Source: Tannerellaceae bacterium
Lineage (GTDB): Bacteria; Bacteroidota; Bacteroidia; Bacteroidales; Tannerellaceae
Assembly (NCBI GenBank): GCA_031257015.1
Contig: JAIRPK010000013.1
Coordinates: 1 to 64,000 of the forward strand
Direction: 5' to 3'
Length of the DNA stretch: 64,000 nucleotides
In this document: positions 48,970-56,409 of the stretch, piece by piece
How the letters are laid out: the number at the start of each line of letters is the position of its first letter
Numbering within the stretch: position 1 is the first letter of the stretch
Program-made: the position numbers and the translations under genes
The notes under the pieces: generated by a model
What the model was told of the DNA's origin: nothing
What the model saw: only the letters and a program-made list of their open reading frames with translations
Databases searched by the model: none

Positions 48970-49662
48970 TTAGCGGCTCGGCTCGTTTAACAAATCCATA
49001 AACTCCATTGTCCGGGCCTCCATTTTATTGACAACGTTGTCCACCTGCGATACCAAATAATTATAGGCAAAAAGAGCAAGAATACCCACAACCAGCCCTC
49101 CTACTGTTGTCACAAGCGCAACATATATTCCACCGGACAAAACCGTAATATCAACATTTGAACCTGCATTAGCCATATCAAAAAATGCTTGAACCATGCC
49201 GATAACCGTTCCTAAAAAACCAATCATTGGAGCGCCACCAGCTATGGTTGCAATAATTGGGAAACCTTTCTCCATCTTGGCCACCTCCAGGTTCCCAACA
49301 TTCTCGATTGCCACTAACACGTCGTTCATCGGCCTTCCCAAACGGGTTATCCCCTTCTCTATCATGCGTGCCGAAGGTGTGCGTGTCTGCTGGCACAGAT
49401 TGAGAGCCGAGGCAACCTTTCCGTCATGAATATAATCCTTAATCCTATTCATGAACGATTCGTCTTCCTTGCCCGCCCGACGGATCAAAAGGAAGCGTTG
49501 AAAAAAAATTGATACCGCTATTATCGACAGAATCAAAAGGACAACCATTATCCAGCCTCCTTTCATAGCCAATTCGATAATATTCATCTCGGCAGGCGTC
49601 GCCGCTTGAATCATCGTCGCCAGCTCGTCTGCCGGCAAAGGATTTGAAAGTAAAATAATCAT
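48970..49662 (-). CDS. exbB: ExbB/TolQ-type proton channel protein
   Basis: A 230-residue MotA/TolQ/ExbB protein with three transmembrane helices: one near 33-55 (IMVVLLILSIIAVSIFF), one with GGAPMIGFLGTVIGMVQAF (about 143-161), and one with GGIYVALVTTVGGLVVGILALF (about 177-198). The Thr-containing second and third helices are typical. First gene of the TonB motor operon, with a promoter divergent from nadK. Confidence 0.92.
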   Translation of the reverse strand: MIILLSNPLPADELATMIQAATPAEMNIIELAMKGGWIMVVLLILSIIAVSIFFQRFLLIRRAGKEDESFMNRIKDYIHDGKVASALNLCQQTRTPSARMIEKGITRLGRPMNDVLVAIENVGNLEVAKMEKGFPIIATIAGGAPMIGFLGTVIGMVQAFFDMANAGSNVDITVLSGGIYVALVTTVGGLVVGILALFAYNYLVSQVDNVVNKMEARTMEFMDLLNEPSR

Positions 49663-49703
49663 TTCTTCGTTTAAATTTTTACGTTGTTACTATTGAATTT
49701 CTT

Positions 49704-49711
49704 TATATTTG
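49704..49711 (+). promoter_or_regulatory. -7 box of nadK
   Basis: TATATTTG (TAnnTTTG), with a leader of about 75 nt to the ATG at 49792. It lies 17 bp from the opposing exbB -7 box, so the two promoters overlap and may compete. Confidence 0.55.
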
Positions 49712-49728
49712 CGAAAAACACTATACGA

Positions 49729-49736
49729 CAAATGTA
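49729..49736 (-). promoter_or_regulatory. -7 box of exbB-exbD-tonB
   Basis: The minus strand reads TACATTTG (TAnnTTTG), about 62 nt upstream of the exbB ATG after allowing for the start site. Confidence 0.55.
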
Positions 49737-49791
49737 GCTGATTTTAGGGAATAAGAAATATAAGTCAAACGAATGAAACTTAAAAAACAGA

Positions 49792-50667
49792 ATGAAAACA
49801 GGCGTTTTCGGTAGCGAGTACCGCAAAGACAAATTAATGTTAGTCAAGCATCTTTTCAACAAACTTGATTCCCTCAAAGCTGAAATATATATCGACCGTG
49901 AATTTAGCCGCATCCTCAACAATGATTTCGGTATCCGCCACATCACATCCGGAATCCTTGATGACGATCTTCGCAATCTCGACATCGCTCTAAGCGTAGG
50001 AGGCGATGGCGCCTTTCTTCGTACCGCTGCCCGCGTTAACCGGCAACGTATCCCCATCCTGGGCATAAATGCCGGCAGACTCGGCTTCCTTGCCGATACA
50101 GGAGGGAGCGAAATGGATGACTTCCTCGAAGAAGTCTTCAAAAATTACTATCGTGTCGAAGAGCGCACACTCGTCAGTCTCAATGTTAAGGACACATCTA
50201 TTGCCGGCCACAACTACGCTCTCAACGAAATAGCCATCCTTAAACGTGATACCTCATCCATGCTCACAATCCATGCTTCAATAGACAATGAGTATCTCGC
50301 CACCTACATGGCCGACGGACTGATTGTCGCTACGCCCACCGGCTCCACCGCCTACTCTCTAAGCGTTAATGGCCCCATAATTGTGCCGCAGAGCAACTCT
50401 CTTCTCATATCTCCCATAGCTCCACACACTCTCAACATGCGTCCACTCGTTATTCCCGACACATCCGTAGTATCTCTCACTGTCGACTGCCGAACCGATT
50501 CTTTCCTCGCAGCCATAGACGGACGCTCCGAACCACTTCCTGCCGGCTCCGTTCTTACCATCGCCCAAGCCGACTATAAAGCCCTTATTGTTAAGCGGCA
50601 CAATCATACTTTCTACGACACTCTCCGCCGGAAACTCCTTTGGGGAGCCGACGCACGCTTCTACTAG
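49792..50667 (+). CDS. nadK: NAD kinase
   Basis: A 291-residue enzyme that phosphorylates NAD to NADP. The catalytic GGDGAFLRTA motif lies at about 69-78. NEIAILKRDTSSM (about 144) binds the dinucleotide, and ADGLIVATPTGSTAYSLS (about 175) is the second signature. Length is normal. Cytoplasmic, monocistronic, divergent from the TonB motor operon. Confidence 0.94.
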   Translation: MKTGVFGSEYRKDKLMLVKHLFNKLDSLKAEIYIDREFSRILNNDFGIRHITSGILDDDLRNLDIALSVGGDGAFLRTAARVNRQRIPILGINAGRLGFLADTGGSEMDDFLEEVFKNYYRVEERTLVSLNVKDTSIAGHNYALNEIAILKRDTSSMLTIHASIDNEYLATYMADGLIVATPTGSTAYSLSVNGPIIVPQSNSLLISPIAPHTLNMRPLVIPDTSVVSLTVDCRTDSFLAAIDGRSEPLPAGSVLTIAQADYKALIVKRHNHTFYDTLRRKLLWGADARFY

Positions 50668-50931
50668 CTCGCCATAAAAAGTTCAGGGCGAAAAATCAAA
50701 ACCGGATAAATATTCATTGCCCGGCAAATGGAAGGTTTGAATGAGAATTGTCTTGCCTTAAAAGCGTTTGCTCACAGTGTTTATAACTATGAAAAAAGAT
50801 TCCAATATTATTCTTTTTGATAAATCCCCAAAAAACAAATCGAAGATTTAGGAGATAAAATCAACGGACTAATATATACTCTATTTTTTTACATGTACAG
50901 ACAATGTTTCGGTGTTCGGAGCATCTCATTT

Positions 50932-51240
50932 GACACTCCGAGAGTCACCGTTGATTCTCCGAGTATCACGTTTGATTCTCCGAGAGTATATGGTTGATTC
51001 TCCGAGAGTGTCGTTTGACTCTCCGAGAATCACCGTTGATTCTCCGAGTATCACGTTTGATTCTCCGAGAGTCACGCTTGATTCTCGGAGAGTATATGGT
51101 TGATTCTCCGAGAATGTCATTTGATTCTCCGAGAATCAACGGTGACTCTCCGAGTATCACGTTTGATTCTCCGAGAATCACGCTTGATTCTCCGAGAATC
51201 AAACTTGATGTTCAGAAATTTAACGGTTGATGCCGGAGCG
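50932..51240. repeat. 21-22-bp array of TTGATTCTC-C-GAGAATCAA palindromes
   Basis: About 14 units with a period of 21 bp, sometimes 20 or 22. The intact core is a 19-bp dyad with 9-bp arms around one base. Many units carry changes in one arm (GAGTATCA, GAGAGTCA, GAGAGTATA), so some dyads are imperfect. Spacers are short (ACG, CACCG, TATGG). The last units degrade (TTGATGTTCAG, TTGATGCCGGAG). Confidence 0.93.
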
Positions 51241-51671
51241 TTTCACGATATGCTCCGAGCCTTTTTGAAACAAAAAATACAAGCTCTTTCCTTTTTGTTT
51301 CTTCCACGCAGGCTGTCAAAAGCATTTTATGCAATACGTCTGTTTTGTGGCGGACAGCAACGAGTTTGTTTATGTAAACAGGCGGTTTATTCCGGAACCA
51401 AGGCTAATTTAAATCAGTTTCTTGCCGTTTGGCGAGACTCTTTTTTAACGGTGGAAGACATGATAAATTCATGAATCATTATTGCGGATCAGGAGGCTAA
51501 AAAGAGTTTCGTTTTTTTGATATATGTCACATTTTTATCAGACATAAATTATGCAGATAAATGCTTGTCTCCTGAACCGGCCACGCTTTTAGACTATCCG
51601 GAAGCAGGAGAATATATGGGAAGATGCGAAAAAACAGCATGGAATGAAAGCGTAATTTTTCAAAAAATCAC

Positions 51672-51679
51672 TATATTTG
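51672..51679 (+). promoter_or_regulatory. -7 box of the Gfo/Idh/MocA gene
   Basis: TATATTTG (TAnnTTTG). The inferred start near 51684 gives a leader of about 42 nt to the ATG at 51726. Confidence 0.55.
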
Positions 51680-51725
51680 GTTCGTGTTAATTAAATCTAT
51701 AAGTAAAACCCTAAAAAATTAGATC

Positions 51726-53165
51726 ATGGAGAAAAATCAAGAAAAAACAATCAGCAGAAGAAAATTCCTCGGATATTCAGCTTTAGGCTTAGCCGGACTA
51801 ACCATCCTGCCGAGTTGGGCTATTGACGGCGTTAAGATAGCGCCCAGCGACCGCGTGGTAGTAGGTTTCATCGGCCTTGGGCGGCAGGGCTTGAGCGATT
51901 TCCGCGGGTTTGCCGGATGCCCTGGCGTTCAGGTAGCCGCATGTTGCGACGTTGATACTATGAAAGTAGAACGTTTCCAGCGCCGTGTAAAGGAATGGCA
52001 AAAGGAAAAGGGGATGAATCAACGCTGCGACGGATATGAGTTTTACGAAGATCTTCTCAACCGGAAGGATATAGACGCAGTTGAAATTGCCACGCCCGAC
52101 CATTGGCACGCGCTTGGAGTTATCCATGCTGCCGAATCGGGAAAAGATGTTTATTGTCAGAAACCATTGGCCTATACGATTACCGAAGGTCTAGCCATGG
52201 TTCAGGCCATTCGCCGTAACAAGCGCGTCCTTCAGGTAGGCAGCCAGCAGCGCTCAAGCAAAGAATTTCAAAAGGCAATAGAGCTGGTGCAAAGCGGTGC
52301 CATCGGTCATATTGAAAAAATATATGCAAGAGTAGGCGAACCACCCACACCGTATAATCTCCCTGAACAGCCGGTTCCTGCCAATCTGAACTTTAACCAG
52401 TGGATGGGACCTTTGAATGATCCCAAAATACACTACAATTCTGACATATGCCCTGTCATATCCCTCGAACCGGAAAAGGCAGAAACACTTTGGGGTGCAT
52501 GGAGATGGTACCAGGAAATGGGGAACGGATATACGGCTGACTGGGGAGCGCACATGTTTGACATTGCACAGGCGGCAATCGGCATGGATGGTTCCGGGCC
52601 TGTTGAGTTTTATCCCAAGGGAGTCAATGGAGCGCAATACGCAACGATGAAGTATGCTAACGGAATAATCATGACAGAGCAGCCTTATCTTGATGATAAT
52701 GACGATGCGCAAGGCCTGAAGTTCTTTGGAACAAAGGGCTGGATAGAGGTGGCTCGCGGCTATCTTGCTGCATCTGACCCCTCGCTCATTCCTTCCGAAC
52801 TTGCAGGCAACCGTCCGATGACGCCGGCTCAACGCGAGAAAGCCATGCAGGAACGCCAACAACAAACGGCCGCTCAACGCTCTCAACGCGGAGAACAGAA
52901 TCGCGCCGGCGCCCTTCGCTTTGAAATCAGCTCACCACACATGCAAAACTTCATCGACTGCATCCGCTCGCGAGAGAACCCAATCGCTCCCGTTGAAGTA
53001 GGAGCAAGCACCAATACGTTATGCTGCCTAGCCAATATCGCACGCGAACTGAACCGCGCCGTACGCTGGAATCCTGCAACGCTCAGCTTCGTTAACGACA
53101 GGGAGGCAGAGGCTCATCGTTTGTATTATTATCCTTATCGCAGACCGTATTGTCTGCCTCGCTGA
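51726..53165 (+). CDS. Gfo/Idh/MocA-family oxidoreductase, Tat-exported
   Basis: A 479-residue NAD(P)-dependent oxidoreductase. A twin-arginine signal (SRRKFLGYSALGLAG, about 11-25) targets the folded enzyme to the periplasm. The Rossmann domain has VVVGFIGLGRQG (about 45), then AVEIATPDHWHALG and DVYCQKPLAYTI, where QKP replaces the usual EKP. The alpha/beta substrate domain includes GAWRWYQEMGNGYTADWGAHMFD. Periplasmic members often carry tightly bound cofactor. The Tat-exported isomerase-like gene is 160 bp downstream, suggesting joint processing of a sugar or cyclitol. Substrate unknown. Confidence 0.88.
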   Translation: MEKNQEKTISRRKFLGYSALGLAGLTILPSWAIDGVKIAPSDRVVVGFIGLGRQGLSDFRGFAGCPGVQVAACCDVDTMKVERFQRRVKEWQKEKGMNQRCDGYEFYEDLLNRKDIDAVEIATPDHWHALGVIHAAESGKDVYCQKPLAYTITEGLAMVQAIRRNKRVLQVGSQQRSSKEFQKAIELVQSGAIGHIEKIYARVGEPPTPYNLPEQPVPANLNFNQWMGPLNDPKIHYNSDICPVISLEPEKAETLWGAWRWYQEMGNGYTADWGAHMFDIAQAAIGMDGSGPVEFYPKGVNGAQYATMKYANGIIMTEQPYLDDNDDAQGLKFFGTKGWIEVARGYLAASDPSLIPSELAGNRPMTPAQREKAMQERQQQTAAQRSQRGEQNRAGALRFEISSPHMQNFIDCIRSRENPIAPVEVGASTNTLCCLANIARELNRAVRWNPATLSFVNDREAEAHRLYYYPYRRPYCLPR

Positions 53166-53325
53166 CAAATCTTATTATGACACTTTCGGGAATCACTTTT
53201 TGCAGTTGTTTGCACTATCGGTAATATGTTACGGTTACTAACGCAAAAACCGCTTTTGCAACATTGAAAAAAAAGATATTCGGAAGCCTGTCGATTATTT
53301 ATTCACTTACTTAATATTAAATTAA

Positions 53326-54279
53326 ATGACGAACAGAAGACAATTCTTGCGGAATGCAACGCTGACCGTAGCAGGCAGCGCCTTGGCCATCAACAGCCGC
53401 ACGGCTGCCGCCAACGTTCCCGTATCGACCACTGTAAATGCAAAGAAAGAACTTGGCCTGCAAATCTATTCACTCGGACGTGAACTCGCCCCTGACGTTC
53501 CCGGAGGATTGAAAAAAGTAGCTCAGATGGGTTATACCGTCATCGAGCTTGCCGGTTACAACTCCGAAGGAAAGATTGGCGCAGCCTCCATGGCTGATTT
53601 CAAGAAGTATGCTGACGACGCCGGACTGAAAATTACCAGCTCCCACCTTAATCCCCCGGCACGCGAATACACCAAAGATAACCTTGAACAGATCAAGGAC
53701 TTCTGGAAGAAAGCTGCCGAGCACCATGCTGCAATAGGATGCAAATACATCATCCAACCCGGCCAGCCATCTACCCGCAGTACGGAAGAGGTGGCCTACG
53801 TCGGCGAAGTGTTTAACGAGGCTGGGAAAATAGCCAAGGCTGCCGGTCTCCAATTCGGCTATCATAATCACAATGGCGAATTTGCCCGTGTAGTGCCCGG
53901 CGGGACAGAACCGCTTCCTGCTTCACGTGGATTCGGTCGTCCTCCCGAAGGCGCGAAAATCATCTACGATGCCATGCTGGAAGCAACCGACCCTGAGCTT
54001 GTGCAATTCGAGATGGACGTATATTGGACTGTTATGGGGCAGAAAGACCCGGTTGCTTATATGAAGAAATATGCCAACCGCATACGCCTTCTTCATATCA
54101 AAGACGTGGCCGTTCTCGGCGAATCAGGGATGATGAATTTCCCGAAAATATACGAGACTGCATATGCAAACGGTATTAAGGATTACTTCGTCGAACTGGA
54201 GAATTACACCGGAGGCACGCAGTTTGAAGGAGTGAAGGGATGTGCGGACTATCTGTTGAAAGCTGCATTTGTGAAGTAG
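53326..54279 (+). CDS. Sugar phosphate isomerase/epimerase-like TIM barrel, Tat-exported
   Basis: A 317-residue protein with a twin-arginine signal (NRRQFLRNATLTVAG, about 3-17). The xylose-isomerase-like TIM barrel has GLQIYSLGREL (about 44), KITSSHLNPP (about 104), GYHNHNGEF (about 182), FEMDVYWT (about 226) and LLHIKDV (about 251). These supply the usual Glu, His and Asp metal ligands. Members of this fold in the periplasm include 3-keto-sugar and inositol enzymes. Its link to the oxidoreductase upstream is positional. A terminator follows. Confidence 0.85.
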   Translation: MTNRRQFLRNATLTVAGSALAINSRTAAANVPVSTTVNAKKELGLQIYSLGRELAPDVPGGLKKVAQMGYTVIELAGYNSEGKIGAASMADFKKYADDAGLKITSSHLNPPAREYTKDNLEQIKDFWKKAAEHHAAIGCKYIIQPGQPSTRSTEEVAYVGEVFNEAGKIAKAAGLQFGYHNHNGEFARVVPGGTEPLPASRGFGRPPEGAKIIYDAMLEATDPELVQFEMDVYWTVMGQKDPVAYMKKYANRIRLLHIKDVAVLGESGMMNFPKIYETAYANGIKDYFVELENYTGGTQFEGVKGCADYLLKAAFVK

Positions 54280-54317
54280 TTTATCGGTGTGAATGTATCT
54301 ATATTTAATGTAGCCAG

Positions 54318-54350
54318 GGCGTATAACCATTTTTCGGTTATACGCCTTTT
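54318..54350 (+). terminator. Terminator hairpin ending 8 nt before the hemW start
   Basis: GGCGTATAACC (54318-54328) pairs perfectly with GGTTATACGCC (54336-54346), followed by TTTT. It ends the isomerase transcript, yet leaves no room for a promoter before the hemW ATG at 54358. Confidence 0.85.
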
Positions 54351-54357
54351 CTGATCC

Positions 54358-55500
54358 ATGGCAGGACTATACATTCATATTCCGTTTTGCGCGAAAAGGT
54401 GCCGCTACTGCGACTTTTTCTCCACGGTTGGCAAGTCGCAGACAGAAGCATTTACGACCGCCGTCTGCAAGGAGCTGGAAATACGCAAGAATTATTTGCA
54501 TGGCGAGCCGGTGGATACAATATACTTTGGCGGCGGAACGCCCTCGCAACTGACAGCTGCTGAGCTATCCCGCATCTTCGATACTGTTTTCCAACATTTC
54601 CACATCAGCGATGGAGCCGAGATTACGCTTGAGGCAAACCCGGACGATATGTCTCGCGAGTATGTCGCATCGCTTTTCCCTCTGCCAATAAACCGTATCA
54701 GCATGGGAGTACAAAGCTTCTCGGACGAAGAACTACGCCTTCTCGGTCGCCGTCATAGCAGCGAACAGGCGAAGCGAGCCGTCGAACTCTGCAGAGACAG
54801 CGGCTACCATAATATAAGTATAGATCTCATGTACGGCCTTCCAATGCAAACTATGCAGCATTGGGAGAAAACGCTGGAAAAGACCATTGCCATGGACGTT
54901 CCCCACCTTTCCGCCTATCATCTTACATACGAGGAATGCACGCCGCTATACAGGCTTTTGAAAACCGGCTCCATACGCGAAGTGGACGAAACGACGAGCG
55001 AGGCGATGTTCAACCTTTTGATCGACCGGCTAACCGTCGCCGGCTATGAGCATTACGAAATATCCAACTTTGCACGTCCAGGCCGTATGTCGCGGCATAA
55101 CTCCTCCTACTGGTCAGGAAAAAAATATCTGGGCGCAGGGCCTTCGGCACATTCGTATGACATTGAAACGCGGGAGTGGAACATATCCTCTCTCGACGAA
55201 TATATAGATGGAATACTGCGCGGCGCCCCTGTTGTTGAGAGGGAGAAAGCGCATGGCTATAACGAATATGTAATGACCGGCTTGCGCACATGTTGGGGAA
55301 TAAGCGTGAAAACAATAAACGATCGTTACGGAGAAAATGCCAGCCGCTACTTTCTCGAACAGGCCGAACCATATATACGTGCCGGAATGCTTGAAATTAA
55401 AGGAGATACGCATTGTTTAACGCGAAGTGCGCTGTTCGTCTCCGATTCCATCATAAGCGCTCTGCTCCAAGTCGATTCTTATACGAAACATGGACTTTAA
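54358..55500 (+). CDS. hemW: HemW-type radical SAM heme chaperone
   Basis: A 380-residue radical SAM protein, often misnamed HemN. The 4Fe-4S motif is C11-x3-C15-x2-C18 (CAKRCRYC), followed by DF rather than the extra Cys of true coproporphyrinogen dehydrogenases. This favours HemW, which inserts heme into target proteins. GGGTPSQL (about 59), EANPDDM and a C-terminal HemN-C-like winged region are present. The start MAGLYIHIPFC is the conserved family start. It follows a terminator hairpin by 8 nt. Confidence 0.9.
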   Translation: MAGLYIHIPFCAKRCRYCDFFSTVGKSQTEAFTTAVCKELEIRKNYLHGEPVDTIYFGGGTPSQLTAAELSRIFDTVFQHFHISDGAEITLEANPDDMSREYVASLFPLPINRISMGVQSFSDEELRLLGRRHSSEQAKRAVELCRDSGYHNISIDLMYGLPMQTMQHWEKTLEKTIAMDVPHLSAYHLTYEECTPLYRLLKTGSIREVDETTSEAMFNLLIDRLTVAGYEHYEISNFARPGRMSRHNSSYWSGKKYLGAGPSAHSYDIETREWNISSLDEYIDGILRGAPVVEREKAHGYNEYVMTGLRTCWGISVKTINDRYGENASRYFLEQAEPYIRAGMLEIKGDTHCLTRSALFVSDSIISALLQVDSYTKHGL

Positions 55501-55554
55501 TGGACGAATTCCTGAAAAATCAGTATATCTTCTGCACATTTTCTTCCAAAGTGT

Positions 55555-55584
55555 ATTGCTATATCAAACTAATCTATATCTTTG
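55555..55584 (+). promoter_or_regulatory. Promoter of the zeta-like kinase pair
   Basis: TTG (55555-55557), 19 bp, TATCTTTG (55577-55584): a good -33/-7 match. The inferred start near 55589 lies 15 nt before the GTG start at 55604. Confidence 0.65.
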
Positions 55585-55603
55585 CATCAACAAAAACGAG
55601 AAG

Positions 55604-56179
55604 GTGACATACTTGTATATCATATCAGGATGCAACGGCGCAGGAAAGACAACAGCTTCTTATACTATCTTACCGGAGATGCTAAAGTGTAAAGAATTTG
55701 TTAATTCCGACGAAATCGCAAAAGGGTTATCCCCCTTTAACTCGGAGAGTATAGCTGTCGCAGTAGAGGCTGGTAGAATTATGCACAAGCGAATAAAGGA
55801 ACTCATAGCCGCAGGCGAAACCTTCGCTTTAGAAACCACTCTCGCAACGCGCTCTGTAGTAAAGTTAATGCAAGAAGCCCAAGAGAAAGGTTATTTCGTT
55901 ACTCTGCTTTATTTCTGGTTAAATACTCCCGACTTGGCAGTAGAACGAGTGAAGATGCGAGTTGCATCCGGGGGACATAACATTGCAGAGAGCACAATTC
56001 GGAGGCGATATGCATCTGGTATTCGGAATTTATTCGAACTATATATACCGGCAACCGATTATTGGATGATAACCGACAACTCGATGTCGCCGATGGAAGT
56101 TATAGCAACAGGATTCAAAAACGAAAAAAAAGAAATACATAACCCAAGAATTTTCAAAAAACTTGAACAATATGGATGA
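55604..56179 (+). CDS. Zeta-toxin-like P-loop kinase
   Basis: A 191-residue P-loop protein of the zeta-toxin/COG4185 type. The GTG start gives TYLYIISGCNGAGKTT, with Walker A GCNGAGKTT at 9-17, as usual for the family. Other motifs are KEFVNSDEIAKGLSPF (catalytic Asp region, about 30), AGETFALETTLATRS (about 70), the strand YFVTLLYFWL, and the Arg lid with STIRRRYASGIRNLF (about 135). Zeta toxins phosphorylate UDP-N-acetylglucosamine; activity of COG4185 members is less sure. Transcription start excludes a longer N-terminus. It overlaps a 55-residue gene by 8 nt, the expected layout for a toxin-antitoxin pair. Confidence 0.82.
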   Translation: MTYLYIISGCNGAGKTTASYTILPEMLKCKEFVNSDEIAKGLSPFNSESIAVAVEAGRIMHKRIKELIAAGETFALETTLATRSVVKLMQEAQEKGYFVTLLYFWLNTPDLAVERVKMRVASGGHNIAESTIRRRYASGIRNLFELYIPATDYWMITDNSMSPMEVIATGFKNEKKEIHNPRIFKKLEQYG

Positions 56180-56339
56180 ACAAGAGATTATACGATTCGA
56201 GGAGAATGTTGTAAAAGGCGCTAATATCGCATTTCAACGCTTGGTGACACAAAAGAAAAAAGAAAACGGCGAACTGGTTTTCTCTCGTAACGGACAAATA
56301 TTCCGTGTCAAAGCGGAAGATTTAGACAAATTAAGCTAA
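56172..56339 (+). CDS. Small partner of the zeta-like kinase (putative antitoxin)
   Basis: A 55-residue protein, MDEQEIIRFEENVVKGANIA at the start and IFRVKAEDLDKLS at the end. An N-terminal helix (about 2-30) is followed by a short beta hairpin (ELVFSRNGQIFRV). Its ATG overlaps the kinase stop by 8 nt, so translation is coupled. Small proteins of this size often accompany COG4185 kinases in Bacteroidota and are assumed to be the antitoxin; that role is inference. No DNA-binding motif was recognised, and a terminator closes the pair 30 bp later. Confidence 0.75.
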   Translation: MDEQEIIRFEENVVKGANIAFQRLVTQKKKENGELVFSRNGQIFRVKAEDLDKLS

Positions 56340-56369
56340 TAAAAAAATGCTTGTTTTCCTATAAAAGAA

Positions 56370-56402
56370 GGCGTATCATTCTTTTCGATACGCCAATCTT
56401 TT
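56370..56402 (+). terminator. Terminator of the kinase pair, just before the next start codon
   Basis: GGCGTATC (56370-56377) pairs with GATACGCC (56387-56394), followed by AATCTTTT. The next ATG is at 56410. The stem begins with the same GGCGTAT as the hairpin before hemW. Confidence 0.75.
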
Positions 56403-56409
56403 ACTAGTT

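Larger units (their letters stand above)
50668..51725. other. Gene-free region with a 21-bp palindrome array
   Basis: About 1.06 kb between nadK and the oxidoreductase gene. Short frames at 50912-51230 on both strands arise from the repeat. Apart from the array and the promoter at 51672, no feature was recognised. Confidence 0.5.

Noticed and set aside
50912..51230. Short frames on both strands reading DSPRITFDSPR- or ILGESNVILGE-like repeats
   Set aside because: They follow from the 21-bp palindrome array and appear on both strands alike.
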